35,405 bases of DNA from Aeromicrobium sp. (GCF_014378035.1 NZ_JACMOM010000089.1:1-35405); one strand, 5' to 3'. Shown: positions 16,644 through 29,451, numbered from the stretch's first letter. Notes: generated from the sequence alone by a model not told the origin. Made by a program: numbers and translations.

Positions 16644-17570
16644 GTGTCGACATCCAGTCGCTGTCTTCCCATGGCAGCGCTCATGCAGAGGACGATCGTG
16701 ATCAGTACCTACGCAACCGCATCCAAAGACCTAATTTCCTCTCTTTCATCAGGGCAGTACGCAACCGTCTACAACCTCCTGTCATTCGCCATCGCGAGCC
16801 TGCTCTTCACCTCGCTCTTTCTCTTGTTGGTCCAAGGTCGAGTCGCACCCCGCTACCGCAACGCACTCATCGTCTCAGCGACGGTGTGCGGGATCGCGAC
16901 GTATCACTACTTCCGGATCTTCTCGAACTTCAAGGAGAGCTATCCCGCCGGCTCGACGGTCGACTCCGCGCACGCCCTGTCAGCGGTGCAGTTCAACGAG
17001 GGATATCGGTACGTGGACTGGTTCCTGACAGTGCCGCTGCTGCTCGTCGAGACGGTCGCCGTGCTGGCCCTGACACGCGCTGCCTCACGGCACCTGCTCA
17101 TCAGGCTGGTTCCCGCATCGGCGCTGATGATCGCGCTGGGCTATCCCGGTGAGATCACCCTGAGCACCGGGCCGCGCATCATCTGGGGCGTCCTCGCCAC
17201 GCTGCCGTTCATCTACCTCATCTATGTGCTGTTCGTCGAGCTCACGCGAGCCCTGGACGGCAAGACAGCTGAGGTGCGCCGCCAGATCTCGACCCTGCGG
17301 GTGCTGCTGATCGGGTCATGGATGGTCTATCCCATCGCGTTTGCCTTCCCGCTCCTGGGCGGCACGTTCTTCAGCGGTGCGAGCGGCTTCGTGTTGAGAC
17401 AGGGCGGCTACTCGATCGCCGACGTCTTGGCCAAGGCTCTCTTCGGCCTGCTGATCTTCCGCTTGGCCCGGACCCAGAGCATTCTCGACGAACCACTCAT
17501 CTACGGAGATGCGGAGGACGTCCACGGGGCTGAGCCTCGCGCTGTCCCCGGTGCGCGAAAAGCTACCTGA
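16644..17570 (+). CDS. Xanthorhodopsin/actinorhodopsin-like proton-pumping rhodopsin
   Basis: A 308-residue seven-helix retinal protein predicted to pump protons outward in light. Helix C reads YRYVDWFLTVPLLLVE, giving R122, proton acceptor D125, T129 and donor E136 (bacteriorhodopsin 82/85/89/96): the DTE triad of proteorhodopsin-like pumps. The retinal lysine is K264 in IADVLAK, with counter-ion D260. H88 in helix B matches the proteorhodopsin acceptor-coupled histidine. L133 at the spectral-tuning site suggests green absorption. Helix E has W181-G182 (RIIWG); this glycine matches the xanthorhodopsin residue that leaves room for a carotenoid antenna. W226 and Y229-P230 in helix F are conserved. 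The gene stands alone with its own promoter between two conserved operons. About a quarter of its first 91 codons end in A or T, against about 14% in the first 50 codons of pgl. No retinal or carotenoid gene is in the window. Confidence 0.93.
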   Translation: MSTSSRCLPMAALMQRTIVISTYATASKDLISSLSSGQYATVYNLLSFAIASLLFTSLFLLLVQGRVAPRYRNALIVSATVCGIATYHYFRIFSNFKESYPAGSTVDSAHALSAVQFNEGYRYVDWFLTVPLLLVETVAVLALTRAASRHLLIRLVPASALMIALGYPGEITLSTGPRIIWGVLATLPFIYLIYVLFVELTRALDGKTAEVRRQISTLRVLLIGSWMVYPIAFAFPLLGGTFFSGASGFVLRQGGYSIADVLAKALFGLLIFRLARTQSILDEPLIYGDAEDVHGAEPRAVPGARKAT

Positions 17571-17580
17571 GGTGATCAGG

Positions 17581-17621
17581 GTGGTACGTGGCGCCTGACG
17601 TTCTTGGGCGATACGTACCAC
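17581..17621 (+). terminator. Hairpin just after the rhodopsin gene
   Basis: GTGGTACGT (17581-17589) and ACGTACCAC (17613-17621) form a perfect nine-base-pair stem. A small inner CGCC/GGCG pairing lies within the 23-base loop. It begins ten bases after the rhodopsin stop and is the likely terminator of that gene. No T-tract follows, so a protein-binding site is an alternative reading. Confidence 0.45.
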
Positions 17622-17679
17622 TCTCGAAATCCAAGCTTGGAGCCGATGAGCTCATCCGTATGGGACTTCTCGCAAAACA

Positions 17680-17710
17680 CGACGCACGGCCAGCAATTGG
17701 CCGTGCGTCG
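17680..17710. terminator. Long perfect hairpin between convergent rhodopsin and rbpA
   Basis: A 13-base-pair perfect stem (17680-17692 with 17698-17710) encloses the five-base loop GCAAT. On the minus strand it is followed within two bases by TTTT, so it can act as a back-up terminator for the rbpA transcript. It could also stop read-through from the rhodopsin side. Confidence 0.6.
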
Positions 17711-17738
17711 CGTGCGTGACTGCCCAACGACGGCAAAA

Positions 17739-17767
17739 AGCCCCGAGCAGCATGGCTGGTCGGGGCT
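17739..17767 (-). terminator. Rho-independent terminator of the gap-pgk-tpiA-secG-rbpA operon
   Basis: AGCCCCGA (17739-17746) pairs with TCGGGGCT (17760-17767) around a 13-base loop. On the minus strand the stem runs directly into TTTTT (complement of 17735-17739). It starts 12 bases after the rbpA stop and is the clearest intrinsic terminator in the window. Confidence 0.8.
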
Positions 17768-17779
17768 CATCGCTGCGGT

Positions 17780-18133
17780 CTAGAAGATGACTTCGCCGGA
17801 CTTGCGCTTGGTGCGCAGGAGGTCGACGGCTTCCTTCAGGATCTCGGCGGCCTCGGTCTCGGAGCGACGCTCTTTCACGTAGGCCAGGTGGGTCTTATAG
17901 GGCTCGATCTTCTTGGCGGTCGGACGGTTCTCGGCGTCGACGCTCGCTGGCATGCCGCAGCGCGGGCAGTCCCACGACTCCGGCACCTCGGCCTCGATCG
18001 CAAACTGCAGCTCGGTCGTGTGGTCGTTGATGCAGAAGTAGGTCACGAACTGTCGCGGGGCAGGCTCGCCGCGCTCAGCCTCGCCCATGGGTCCGGAGCC
18101 GATGCGGCTTCCGCGAATTGCTCCGGCGGCCAT
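17780..18133 (-). CDS. rbpA: RNA polymerase-binding protein RbpA
   Basis: RbpA is an actinobacterial transcription factor that binds RNA polymerase holoenzyme and sigma, stabilising open complexes. The 117-residue protein has the N-terminal tail (AIRGSRIGSGPMGEAERGEPA) and the central core domain with YFCINDHTTELQF and DCPRCG (C34, H38 and the CPRC pair as possible zinc ligands). After a basic linker comes the sigma-interaction segment SETEAAEILKEAVDLLR. Its ATG shares one base with the secG stop (TGATG), so it is translated from the secG message. A strong intrinsic terminator follows. Confident. Confidence 0.95.
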   Translation of the reverse strand: MAAGAIRGSRIGSGPMGEAERGEPAPRQFVTYFCINDHTTELQFAIEAEVPESWDCPRCGMPASVDAENRPTAKKIEPYKTHLAYVKERRSETEAAEILKEAVDLLRTKRKSGEVIF

Positions 18134-18369
18134 CAGTTGCTCACCTTCAGCAGCAGGCCGAGAGCGAAGATGCTCACGACCCAGATGACCGCGATGCCGA
18201 CCGTGATGCGGTCGAGGTTGCGCCCGGCGCCCGAGGAGCCCACGAGCGAGCTGGAGATGCCGCCTCCGAACATGTCGGAGAGGCCTCCGCCACGTCCCTT
18301 GTGCATCAGGACCAGCACGATCATCAAGATGCTGCTGATCGCGAGGATTACCGAGAACGTCAAAATCAC
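18133..18369 (-). CDS. secG: Preprotein translocase subunit SecG
   Basis: Small membrane subunit of the SecYEG channel. The 78-residue protein has two hydrophobic helices (about 3-22 and 56-75) separated by the conserved glycine-rich loop HKGRGGGLSDMFGGG (23-37), which identifies SecG. It starts with GTG (complement of 18367-18369), 16 bases after the tpiA stop. Its stop overlaps the rbpA ATG. Adjacency to tpiA is the standard actinobacterial arrangement. Confidence 0.95.
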   Translation of the reverse strand: MILTFSVILAISSILMIVLVLMHKGRGGGLSDMFGGGISSSLVGSSGAGRNLDRITVGIAVIWVVSIFALGLLLKVSN

Positions 18370-18385
18370 TGTGGGGCCTTCGTTG

Positions 18386-19183
18386 TCAGGCGCCGGACAG
18401 ATCCGGCATGTCGTAGAACCGGGCTATGCCGGCGAACTCCTCCGCCTGGAGGCTTGCTCCGCCAACCAAGGCTCCGTCGACGTCCGACTTCGCCATGATG
18501 GCGGCGATGTTCGCCGCTTTGACCGATCCGCCGTAAAGGATACGCAATGTATCGGCGATCTCTGCACTCCAGGTCTCCGCCACGCACGTACGAATGGCCG
18601 CGCAGACCTCCTGGGCGTCCTCCGGGGTGGCCACCTCGCCCGTGCCGATGGCCCACACCGGCTCGTAGGCGACGACCACGGAAGCCATCTGCTCGGGCGT
18701 CAGCCCGGCGAGCGAGTCCTCGATCTGCCGCACCGCGTGGGCCACATGATGACCGGTCTGGCGGATGGAAAGGTCCTCACCGACGCAGACGATCGCGGTC
18801 ATGCCCGCCGCCAGCACCTTCACGGTCTTGGCGTTGACGACCTGATCGGTCTCCTGATGGTGCTCGCGCCGCTCAGAGTGCCCCACCAGAACGTAGCGGC
18901 AGCCCAGCTTGGCGAGCATCGACGCGGCGATCTCGCCCGTGTACGCACCGCCGTCGTGCTGGGAGACGTCCTGCGCACCGAAGCCGATCGAGAGGTGGTC
19001 GCCGTCGATCAGCGTCTGCACCCCCCGGATGTCGGTGAACGGCGGAATGACCACGACCTCTGACTTGTCGAAGTCGTGCTTCTTGTCCTGCAATGTCCAG
19101 GCAAGCTTCTGGACGAGAACGACCGCTTCCTGGTGGTTGAGGTTGGACTTCCAGTTGCCGGCCATGAGTGGCTTGCGAGTCAT
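18386..19183 (-). CDS. tpiA: Triosephosphate isomerase
   Basis: Interconverts dihydroxyacetone phosphate and glyceraldehyde 3-phosphate. The 265-residue TIM barrel has GNWKSN (9-14, catalytic K12), GHSERR (101-106, catalytic H102), [11 protein letters not shown] (172-182, catalytic E174 and start of the flexible loop) and [12 protein letters not shown] near the C terminus. The ATG overlaps the pgk stop (ATGA). Third gene of the gap-pgk-tpiA-secG-rbpA operon. Confidence 0.96.
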   Translation of the reverse strand: MTRKPLMAGNWKSNLNHQEAVVLVQKLAWTLQDKKHDFDKSEVVVIPPFTDIRGVQTLIDGDHLSIGFGAQDVSQHDGGAYTGEIAASMLAKLGCRYVLVGHSERREHHQETDQVVNAKTVKVLAAGMTAIVCVGEDLSIRQTGHHVAHAVRQIEDSLAGLTPEQMASVVVAYEPVWAIGTGEVATPEDAQEVCAAIRTCVAETWSAEIADTLRILYGGSVKAANIAAIMAKSDVDGALVGGASLQAEEFAGIARFYDMPDLSGA

Positions 19184-20388
19184 GCGCTGCCTTCCGAGTT
19201 CTGCTGATCCAGGATGCTGAGTCCGGGGAGCGTCTTGCCCTCCAGGTACTCGAGGCTCGCACCGCCGCCCGTGGAGATGTGACCGAAGTCGTCGTCAGCG
19301 AAGCCGAGCAGGCGGACCGCCGCAGCCGAGTCGCCGCCACCGACGACTGAGAGGCCGTCGACCTCGGTGAGGGCCTGGGCCACCGTCTTGGTGCCGGCCG
19401 CGAACGACGCCATCTCGAACACGCCCATGGGCCCGTTCCAGAACACCGTCCGTGACGCCTTGATGATCTCAGCGAAGCGTGCCGCGGACTCCGGACCGAT
19501 GTCGAGGCCCAGCTGGTCGGCGGGTATCGCGTCAGCGGCCACCGTGCTGGCATTCGCGTCGGCGAACTCCGGAGCGACGACGATGTCGGTCGGAAGCACC
19601 AGGTCGACTCCCTGAGCCGCAGCCCGCTCGATGTAGCCACGCGCGATGTCGAGCTGGTCTTCTTCAAGCAGCGACTTGCCGACCTCGTGACCCTGCGCCT
19701 TGAGGAACGTGAAGACCATGCCGCCACCGATGAGCAGGCTGTCGGCCTTGTCCAGGAGGTTGTCGATGACACCCAGCTTGTCGGACACCTTCGAGCCGCC
19801 GAGCACCACCGCGTAGGGACGTTCGGGGTTCTCGGTCAGCCGCTTGAGCACCATGACCTCCGCCTCGACGAGACCGCCGACGGCGGCCGGGAGCCGGGTG
19901 GCGATGTCGTAGACGCTGGCCTGCTTGCGATGAACCACGCCGAAACCGTCGGACACGAACACATCGGCAAGGGCCGCAAGCTCATCGGCGAAGGCTCCGC
20001 GCACGGCATCGTCCTTGCTGGTCTCGCCCGGGTTGAAGCGGACGTTCTCCAGCACGGCGACCTGCCCGTCCTGCATTGCCGAGACGATGCGGTGGGCCTG
20101 CGGTCCGACGGTGTCGCCCGCGAAAAGGACAGGGACACCAAGCAGCTCTGCGAGCCGCTCGGCGACCGGTGCCAAGGAGTAGTCGTGGTTGGCCACCCCG
20201 CCGGGTCGGCCGAGGTGCGCCGTCACGAGCACGCGGGCACCCGCGTCGGCGAGCAGCTTGATCGTCGGGACGCTCGCGCGGACGCGGCCGTCGTCGGTGA
20301 TCGTGGTGCCGTCGAGCGGCACGTTGAGGTCGCTGCGGACAAGTACCCGCTTGCCGCGCAGGTCACCCAGGTCCGAAACCGTCTTCAC
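19180..20388 (-). CDS. pgk: Phosphoglycerate kinase
   Basis: Makes ATP from 1,3-bisphosphoglycerate. The sequence has the N-terminal substrate region [16 protein letters not shown], the phosphate-binding [35 protein letters not shown] in the hinge region, and the nucleotide-site glycines [11 protein letters not shown] and [14 protein letters not shown]. The frame opens with a TTG at 20394, but the GTG two codons later (20388) has a GGGGG sequence eight bases upstream and is preferred, giving 402 residues. It lies 19 bases after gap and overlaps tpiA by four bases. Confidence 0.94.
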   Translation of the reverse strand: MKTVSDLGDLRGKRVLVRSDLNVPLDGTTITDDGRVRASVPTIKLLADAGARVLVTAHLGRPGGVANHDYSLAPVAERLAELLGVPVLFAGDTVGPQAHRIVSAMQDGQVAVLENVRFNPGETSKDDAVRGAFADELAALADVFVSDGFGVVHRKQASVYDIATRLPAAVGGLVEAEVMVLKRLTENPERPYAVVLGGSKVSDKLGVIDNLLDKADSLLIGGGMVFTFLKAQGHEVGKSLLEEDQLDIARGYIERAAAQGVDLVLPTDIVVAPEFADANASTVAADAIPADQLGLDIGPESAARFAEIIKASRTVFWNGPMGVFEMASFAAGTKTVAQALTEVDGLSVVGGGDSAAAVRLLGFADDDFGHISTGGGASLEYLEGKTLPGLSILDQQNSEGSA

Positions 20389-20407
20389 TGCCAACGCCCC
20401 CGGGCCG

Positions 20408-21454
<1,047 letters not shown>

Positions 21455-21473
21455 GCGAGTTGATCGGGCTACC

Positions 21474-21489
21474 GGCGAGTCACCTCGCC
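21474..21489 (-). terminator. Hairpin between whiA and gap
   Basis: GGCGAG-N4-CTCGCC forms a perfect six-base-pair stem 13 bases after the whiA stop. It has no T-run, so it is a candidate terminator separating the uvr-rapZ-yvcK-whiA genes from the glycolytic operon. Confidence 0.4.
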
Positions 21490-21502
21490 CACCAGGTGGA
21501 CC

Positions 21503-22486
21503 TCAGGCTTCAGCGACCCGATCGTCGCCGAGGCTTGATTCGGTGTCGGGCACTCCGAGCTCTTCGGCGCGCTTGTCGGCCATGGCCAGGAGGCGTCGGA
21601 TGCGCCCGGCGATGGCGTCCTTGGTGAGCGCGGGCTCGTGCAGCTGACCGAGCTCTTCGAGGCTCGCCTGACGATGCTCGACGCGCAGGCTGCCAGCCAT
21701 CTTGAGGTGATCGGGCACTTCGGGTCCGAGGATCTCAAGAGCGCGCTGGGCGCGGGCTCCGGCGGCGACGGCCGCACGAGCGGAGCGCCTGAGGTTGGCA
21801 TCGTCGAAATTGGCCAGGCGGTTGGCCGTGGCACGGACCTCGCGACGCATGCGCCGCTCCTCCCATGCCAGCAACGACTCGTGTGCGCCGAGGCGTGTGA
21901 GCAGTGCCCCGATGGCCTCGCCGTCGCGGGTCACGACGCGGTCGATGCCGCGGACCTCACGTGCCTTGGCACTGATACCGACGCGGCGAGCCGCTCCGAC
22001 CAGCGCGAGCGCAGCTTCGGGGCTGGGGCAGCTGACCTCGAGCGCCGATGATCTCCCGGGCTCGGTGAGCGACCCGTGCGCGAGGAAGCTTCCGCGCCAC
22101 GCGGCAACAGCGTCGCACGACGAGCCCGAGACGACCTGCGGTGGGAGTCCACGGATGGGGCGCCCGCTGCCGTCGATCAGTCCGGTCTGTCGGGCCAGCG
22201 CCTCGCCGTCCTTGGACACCCGGACGACGTAGTGGGTGTCCTTGCGGATTCCGGCGTTCTGCATGACCAGGATCTCGCTGTCATGCCCGTATATCTCGGC
22301 GATGTCCCTGCGAAGACGACGAGCCGCAGCGCCGGTGTCGAGCTCGGCCTCGACCACGATGCGGCCCGAGACGATGTGGAGACCGCCGGCGAACCGCAGG
22401 ATCGAGGACACCTCGGCCTTGCGGCAGCACGACTTGGTGATGCTGGTGTTGGCGAGCTCCGCCTTGACCTGAGCCGTCATCGCCAT
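21503..22486 (-). CDS. whiA: Sporulation/cell-division regulator WhiA
   Basis: DNA-binding protein with a LAGLIDADG-homing-endonuclease-like N-terminal fold and a C-terminal helix-turn-helix; in Streptomyces it controls sporulation septation with WhiB. The 327-residue protein matches the family from KAELAN and [19 protein letters not shown], through [22 protein letters not shown]-like [13 protein letters not shown], and [14 protein letters not shown]. The C-terminal HTH part is [21 protein letters not shown]. The ATG at 22486 has GGGAG nine bases upstream; a second ATG lies two codons in. It follows yvcK and rapZ, the conserved order also seen in Bacillus and mycobacteria. Non-sporulating actinobacteria also keep the gene, so sporulation should not be assumed. 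Confidence 0.95.
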   Translation of the reverse strand: MAMTAQVKAELANTSITKSCCRKAEVSSILRFAGGLHIVSGRIVVEAELDTGAAARRLRRDIAEIYGHDSEILVMQNAGIRKDTHYVVRVSKDGEALARQTGLIDGSGRPIRGLPPQVVSGSSCDAVAAWRGSFLAHGSLTEPGRSSALEVSCPSPEAALALVGAARRVGISAKAREVRGIDRVVTRDGEAIGALLTRLGAHESLLAWEERRMRREVRATANRLANFDDANLRRSARAAVAAGARAQRALEILGPEVPDHLKMAGSLRVEHRQASLEELGQLHEPALTKDAIAGRIRRLLAMADKRAEELGVPDTESSLGDDRVAEA

Positions 22487-22593
22487 TCGGCTGATCTCCC
22501 GCTTCTGTGTCGTCCACTGCTACGTGGCTGTCCGGTGGTTCTGAAACATCTGGGTGTCGCTGAGCCTTCTGGTGGCGACAGGACCACGCCACT

Positions 22594-23568
22594 CTATGCC
22601 TGTCTCATGACCGCACCGAACGCGGCCGCGAGACGTCCGGGGTCGTGCTGGTCGGAGCCGGGAATCGTGGCCACGTCAGCGACGAAGAGCCGGGCACCGA
22701 GCGCCCGCGCTGTCGACTCCAGCGTGCCACGGGCGTCCACGAGGGACGTGTCGGCGATGACGGCGTCCAGGCCGAGCTCGGGTGCGTGGGCGGCAAGCGC
22801 CTCGAGGTGGTCGGTCGGGGTCAGTCCTTCGGTCTCCCCCACCTGCTCGTCGAGGTTGAGCACCAGGATGCGCCGCGCGTCGGTGCTGGTCAGGGCGTCG
22901 CGGAGACCGGGCACGAGCAGGGTGGGCATGACGCTGGTGAACCACGAGCCGGGTCCGATGACCACCCAGTCGGCTGCCTCGACAGCAGCGACCGCCTCGG
23001 GGCAGGCTGGGGGGTCGCTCGGGTGGAGCCTCACGCTGACGACCTGCCCGTCGGTCTGGGCGACCTCGACCTGGCCGCGCACCAGCGTGAGCCGGTCGGG
23101 GGCCGAGCGCAGGTGGACGTCGGCCTCGATGTCGAGCGGGACGGCTGCCATGGGCAGCACCCGGCCCTGCGCACCGAGCAGCTCTGCCACGAGGTCGAGC
23201 CCCGCGACGTGGTCGCCGAGCTGGTCCCAGATCGCCGCGATCAGGAGGTTGCCCACCGCGTGGTCCTTGAGCGGGCCTTCGCCGGTGAAGCGGTGCTGCA
23301 GGATGCCGGCCCAGGTTCGACCCCACTCGTCGTCGCCGCAAAGAGCCGCGAGCGCCATCCGGAGGTCGCCCGGGGGCAGGCCCCCGAGCTCGGCGCGTAA
23401 TCGACCGGACGAGCCACCGTTGTCAGCAACAGTGACGACACCGGTGAGATCTGTCGTCAACCGGCGAAGCGCGGAGAGGCTGGCAGCGAGTCCGTGCCCG
23501 CCGCCGAGAGCGACGACCTTGAGGTCGCCCTCGGACCGGGCAACGGCGCGGCTGGGACGAGTGATCAC
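22594..23568 (-). CDS. yvcK: YvcK/GlmR family UDP-GlcNAc-binding regulator
   Basis: Cytosolic regulator of cell-wall precursor supply (GlmR, CuvA in mycobacteria), related to the CofD transferases. The 324-residue protein has the glycine-rich GGGHGLAASL (22-31), DNGGSSGRLR (49-58), PPGDLRMALAAL (65-76), DHAVGNLLIAA and GPGSWFTSVMP, all typical of the family. It starts at GTG (complement of 23566-23568), overlapping the rapZ stop (GTGA). About 107 bases separate it from whiA; nothing recognisable lies in that gap. Confidence 0.93.
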   Translation of the reverse strand: MITRPSRAVARSEGDLKVVALGGGHGLAASLSALRRLTTDLTGVVTVADNGGSSGRLRAELGGLPPGDLRMALAALCGDDEWGRTWAGILQHRFTGEGPLKDHAVGNLLIAAIWDQLGDHVAGLDLVAELLGAQGRVLPMAAVPLDIEADVHLRSAPDRLTLVRGQVEVAQTDGQVVSVRLHPSDPPACPEAVAAVEAADWVVIGPGSWFTSVMPTLLVPGLRDALTSTDARRILVLNLDEQVGETEGLTPTDHLEALAAHAPELGLDAVIADTSLVDARGTLESTARALGARLFVADVATIPGSDQHDPGRLAAAFGAVMRQA

Positions 23569-24428
23569 TCGCGCCCCAGGTCGCGGTGGACGACGAGCGT
23601 GTTCACTCCTTGCGCCCGCAGGCGCTCGGCGAATGCCTCCGACATCGCGACGCTGCGGTGCCGCCCACCAGTGCAGCCGAGCGCGATGGTGAGGAAGTGC
23701 TTGTCCTCAGCCAGGTAGCCATCCGTCAGCAACGCCACGAGGCCTTCGTACTGCTCGAGGAACTCCTCGGCGCGGGGCTGGCTACGGACGTAGTCACGCA
23801 CCGCTGTGTCAAGACCGCTCAGGGGTCGCAGCTCGTCGACCCAGAACGGATTGGGCAGGAAGCGAAGGTCCGCGACCATGTCGGCGTCGATCGGCAGGCC
23901 GTACTTGAACCCGAACGACATGACGGAGGCACGGAGCCCTCCGGAGTCGGGGTCCTCGAAGGCCGCTCGGACCCGCTGGCCCAGCTGGTGCACATTGAGG
24001 TTGGAGGTGTCGACGACGATGTCGGCACGACCCCGGATGCGACGCAGGAGCTCGCGCTCACGGTCGAAGCCGTCCATCAGACGACCTTCGAGACTCAGCG
24101 GGTGTGGTCGACGTGCCGCCTCCTGACGGCGCACGAGCACCTCGTCGGCGGCCTCGAGGTAGAGGATCTTGGTGATGACACCGTGGTCGCGCAGCTTCTC
24201 GAGCGACTCGACGAGGCCGCCGAAGAACTCACGTGAGCGCGCATCGACCACCACGGCGAGCCGGTCGCTGTCCGGAGACTTCTCCACGGTAGCCACCGCG
24301 GCGGAGATGAGATCGGGCGGAAGGTTGTCGATGACGAAGTAGCCGAGCTTCTCGAGCACCTTCGCAGCGGAGCCTCGACCGGCACCGGTCATGCCGGTGA
24401 CAAGCACGAACTGGCTGAGAGACGTCAA
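23565..24428 (-). CDS. rapZ: RapZ/YvcJ family nucleotide-binding protein
   Basis: P-loop protein of the family whose E. coli member is an RNase E adapter controlling glmS mRNA; in Gram-positives the role is less clear. The 287-residue protein has a Walker A-like [10 protein letters not shown] (12-21), in which arginine replaces the usual lysine; I recall the same GAGRG form in M. tuberculosis Rv1421. DNLPPDL follows, then [15 protein letters not shown] and [13 protein letters not shown], and the C-terminal [12 protein letters not shown]. The frame starts at TTG (complement of 24426-24428), with GGAGG four bases upstream and overlapping the uvrC stop, so a TTG start is likely. No better start is nearby. 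Confidence 0.92.
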   Translation of the reverse strand: MTSLSQFVLVTGMTGAGRGSAAKVLEKLGYFVIDNLPPDLISAAVATVEKSPDSDRLAVVVDARSREFFGGLVESLEKLRDHGVITKILYLEAADEVLVRRQEAARRPHPLSLEGRLMDGFDRERELLRRIRGRADIVVDTSNLNVHQLGQRVRAAFEDPDSGGLRASVMSFGFKYGLPIDADMVADLRFLPNPFWVDELRPLSGLDTAVRDYVRSQPRAEEFLEQYEGLVALLTDGYLAEDKHFLTIALGCTGGRHRSVAMSEAFAERLRAQGVNTLVVHRDLGRE

Positions 24429-26368
24429 CTGTCCTCCAGGATCTCTCCGGTCGCCATGTTGACGGCCGGTGTCTGCTCGCTCGTCGCGAGCGCTTCCACG
24501 ATGGATTGTGCCGTAGCCGCGCCGATGCCCGGCACCGAGGCGATCTCCTCGACGGTGGCCACCCGCAGCTTCTTGACCGATCCGAACGATTTGAGCAGCG
24601 CCTTGCGTCGGGTCGGTCCGAGACCGGCAACGGGGTCGAGGACGCTCTCGATCATGGTCTTGCTGCGACGGCCGCGGTGATGGCCGATGGCGAAGCGGTG
24701 GGCCTCGTCGCGGAGCCGCTGCAGCAGGTAGAGGCCCTCACTGGTGCGCGGGAGGATGACGGGATCGTCGTCGTCGGGCAGCCACACCTCCTCGAGGCGC
24801 TTGGCCAGTCCGACGAGGGCGATGTCGGTGATGCCGAGTGCGGTCATGGCGGCGTGGGCGGCGGCCACCTGAGGCGGCCCACCATCGACGACGACGAGCG
24901 CTGGCGTGTAGGCAAAACGCTTTGGCTTGCCGGTCTCGGGGTCGATGCCGGGACCGTCCTCGTCGTTGTCCTCACGTGCCTTGAGCAGCCTCTCGAACCG
25001 GCGGGTGATGACCTCGTGCATCGCGGCGACGTCGCTCTGGCCCTCGTTGCGGATGGTGAAGCGGCGGTACTCGGACTTGCGCGGCAGTCCGTCCTCGAAC
25101 ACCACCATGGATGCGACGGTCTCGGTCTCGCCGAGGTTGGAGATGTCGTAGCACTCGATGCGCAGCGGAGCCGTGTCGAGATCGAGGGCGGCCTGGATCT
25201 CCTCCAGGGCAAGGCTGCGGGCGGTGAGGTCGGACGAACGCTTCATCTTGTGGCGCATGAGCAGCTGCTTGGCGTTCTGCTCGACGGTCTGCATCAGCGC
25301 CCGTTTGTCACCGCGCCTCGGCACCCGGATCGTGACGGGCCCCTCGCGTCGCTCGCTGAGCAGCTCGGTGACGATGTCGGCGTCAGACGGCATGGCGGGC
25401 ACCAGCACCTCGCGCGGGATCGCGGCCGCTATGGCGTCCTGGTAAAGCGTCATGAGTGCGCGTTGCACGAGCTCGGGGAAGCCGGTCTCGTCGGCCTTCT
25501 CGGCGACCCAGCCACGCTGACCACGGATGCGTCCCCCGCGGACCGAGAAGATCTGCACCGCCACCTCGAGCGGGTCGTCGACGAAGCCGAGCACGTCGGC
25601 ATCGGTGCCGTCGCCGAGGACCACGGTCTGCTTCTCGAGCACCCGGCGCATGGCTCCGAGGTCATCTCGGAGCTTGGCGGCAAGCTCGTACTCCTCGGCG
25701 TCGGAGGCCTGCTTCATGCGGGTCTCGATGCGCTTCGTGAAGCCCGCGGTCTGCCCGCCCATGAAGGACAAGAAGTCGTTGACGATGGCCCGGTGCTCGT
25801 CGGGCGACACCCGGCCGACGCATGGTGCGGCGCACTTGCCGATGTCACCGAGCAGGCAGGGCCGGCCGATCGCCGCGGAGCGTCGGAACACCCCGGCGGA
25901 GCACGACCGCATGGGGAACACCCGCAGCAGGGTGTCGACCGTGTCGCGGATGGCCCACGCGTGCCCGTACGGCCCGAAGTAGCGCACGCCCTTGCGCTGG
26001 GCCCCGCGCATCACAGTCACCCGTGGGAACTCCTCGCCCACCGTGACCGCAAGCCACGGGTACGACTTGTCGTCGCGGTACTTGACGTTGAAGCGCGGGT
26101 CGAACTCCTTGATCCAGGAGTACTCCAGCGCGAGTGCCTCGACCTCGGTGGTGACGACGGTCCAGTCGACCGAGCTCGCGGTCAGGACCATCTGCTGCGT
26201 GCGCGGATGGAGGTTGGAGATGTCCTGGAAGTACGAGCTCAGGCGCGGCCGGAGCGATTTGGCCTTGCCCACGTAGATGACCCGGCGTTCGTCGTCGCGA
26301 AAGCGGTACACGCCGGGCTCCGCGGGAATCTCCCCCGGAGCTGGTCGGTAGCTTGCGGGATCTGCCAC
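24425..26368 (-). CDS. uvrC: Excinuclease ABC subunit C
   Basis: Makes both incisions around UvrB-bound DNA lesions. The 647-residue protein has the N-terminal GIY-YIG nuclease (PGVYRF at 18-23, [12 protein letters not shown] at 32-43), the cysteine cluster around [15 protein letters not shown], and a UVR motif near 225-250 ([20 protein letters not shown]). The RNase H-like second nuclease follows ([12 protein letters not shown] with its aspartate, then VVDGGPPQV). Tandem helix-hairpin-helix motifs near the end include [12 protein letters not shown]. It starts at GTG (complement of 26366-26368), nine bases after uvrA, and overlaps rapZ by four bases. Likely co-transcribed from the uvrA promoter. 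Confidence 0.96.
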   Translation of the reverse strand: MADPASYRPAPGEIPAEPGVYRFRDDERRVIYVGKAKSLRPRLSSYFQDISNLHPRTQQMVLTASSVDWTVVTTEVEALALEYSWIKEFDPRFNVKYRDDKSYPWLAVTVGEEFPRVTVMRGAQRKGVRYFGPYGHAWAIRDTVDTLLRVFPMRSCSAGVFRRSAAIGRPCLLGDIGKCAAPCVGRVSPDEHRAIVNDFLSFMGGQTAGFTKRIETRMKQASDAEEYELAAKLRDDLGAMRRVLEKQTVVLGDGTDADVLGFVDDPLEVAVQIFSVRGGRIRGQRGWVAEKADETGFPELVQRALMTLYQDAIAAAIPREVLVPAMPSDADIVTELLSERREGPVTIRVPRRGDKRALMQTVEQNAKQLLMRHKMKRSSDLTARSLALEEIQAALDLDTAPLRIECYDISNLGETETVASMVVFEDGLPRKSEYRRFTIRNEGQSDVAAMHEVITRRFERLLKAREDNDEDGPGIDPETGKPKRFAYTPALVVVDGGPPQVAAAHAAMTALGITDIALVGLAKRLEEVWLPDDDDPVILPRTSEGLYLLQRLRDEAHRFAIGHHRGRRSKTMIESVLDPVAGLGPTRRKALLKSFGSVKKLRVATVEEIASVPGIGAATAQSIVEALATSEQTPAVNMATGEILEDS

Positions 26369-26377
26369 CCACCCACC

Positions 26378-29242
<2,865 letters not shown>

Positions 29243-29254
29243 TGGCTCCCCTGT

Positions 29255-29288
29255 GCTGATCGAAGTAATGGGGCTGATCGAAGAATGG
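29255..29288. repeat. Short tandem near-repeat upstream of uvrA
   Basis: GCTGATCGAAGTAATGG (29255-29271) is followed one base later by GCTGATCGAAGAATGG (29273-29288), differing by one base insertion. It lies between the two candidate uvrA starts, in the probable mRNA leader. Confidence 0.6.
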
Positions 29289-29329
29289 GCAGCGTTCATG
29301 TGCGAATGAGAGGTCTTTCAACCCTCACC

Positions 29330-29352
29330 ATCGTAACGACGACGACTGACAA
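29330..29352 (-). promoter_or_regulatory. PafBC (RecA-independent DNA-damage) promoter motif of uvrA
   Basis: Read on the minus strand, TTGTCAGTC (complement of 29344-29352), eight bases, then TACGAT (complement of 29330-29335). This matches the mycobacterial RecA-NDp/PafBC consensus TTGTCRGTG-N8-TANNNT at all but the last base of the first element. Predicted transcription starts near 29323 and reads into uvrA and probably uvrC. No LexA-type box was seen here. Confidence 0.7.
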
Positions 29353-29451
29353 AAACCTTCCCGCGCGGTGCGTCAGGCTCGTCACACGGAACCTCGCACC
29401 ACCTCACGATCCTAGGTCGACGCTGCGCCTGCCGCCTCCGCTGAGCGGTCG

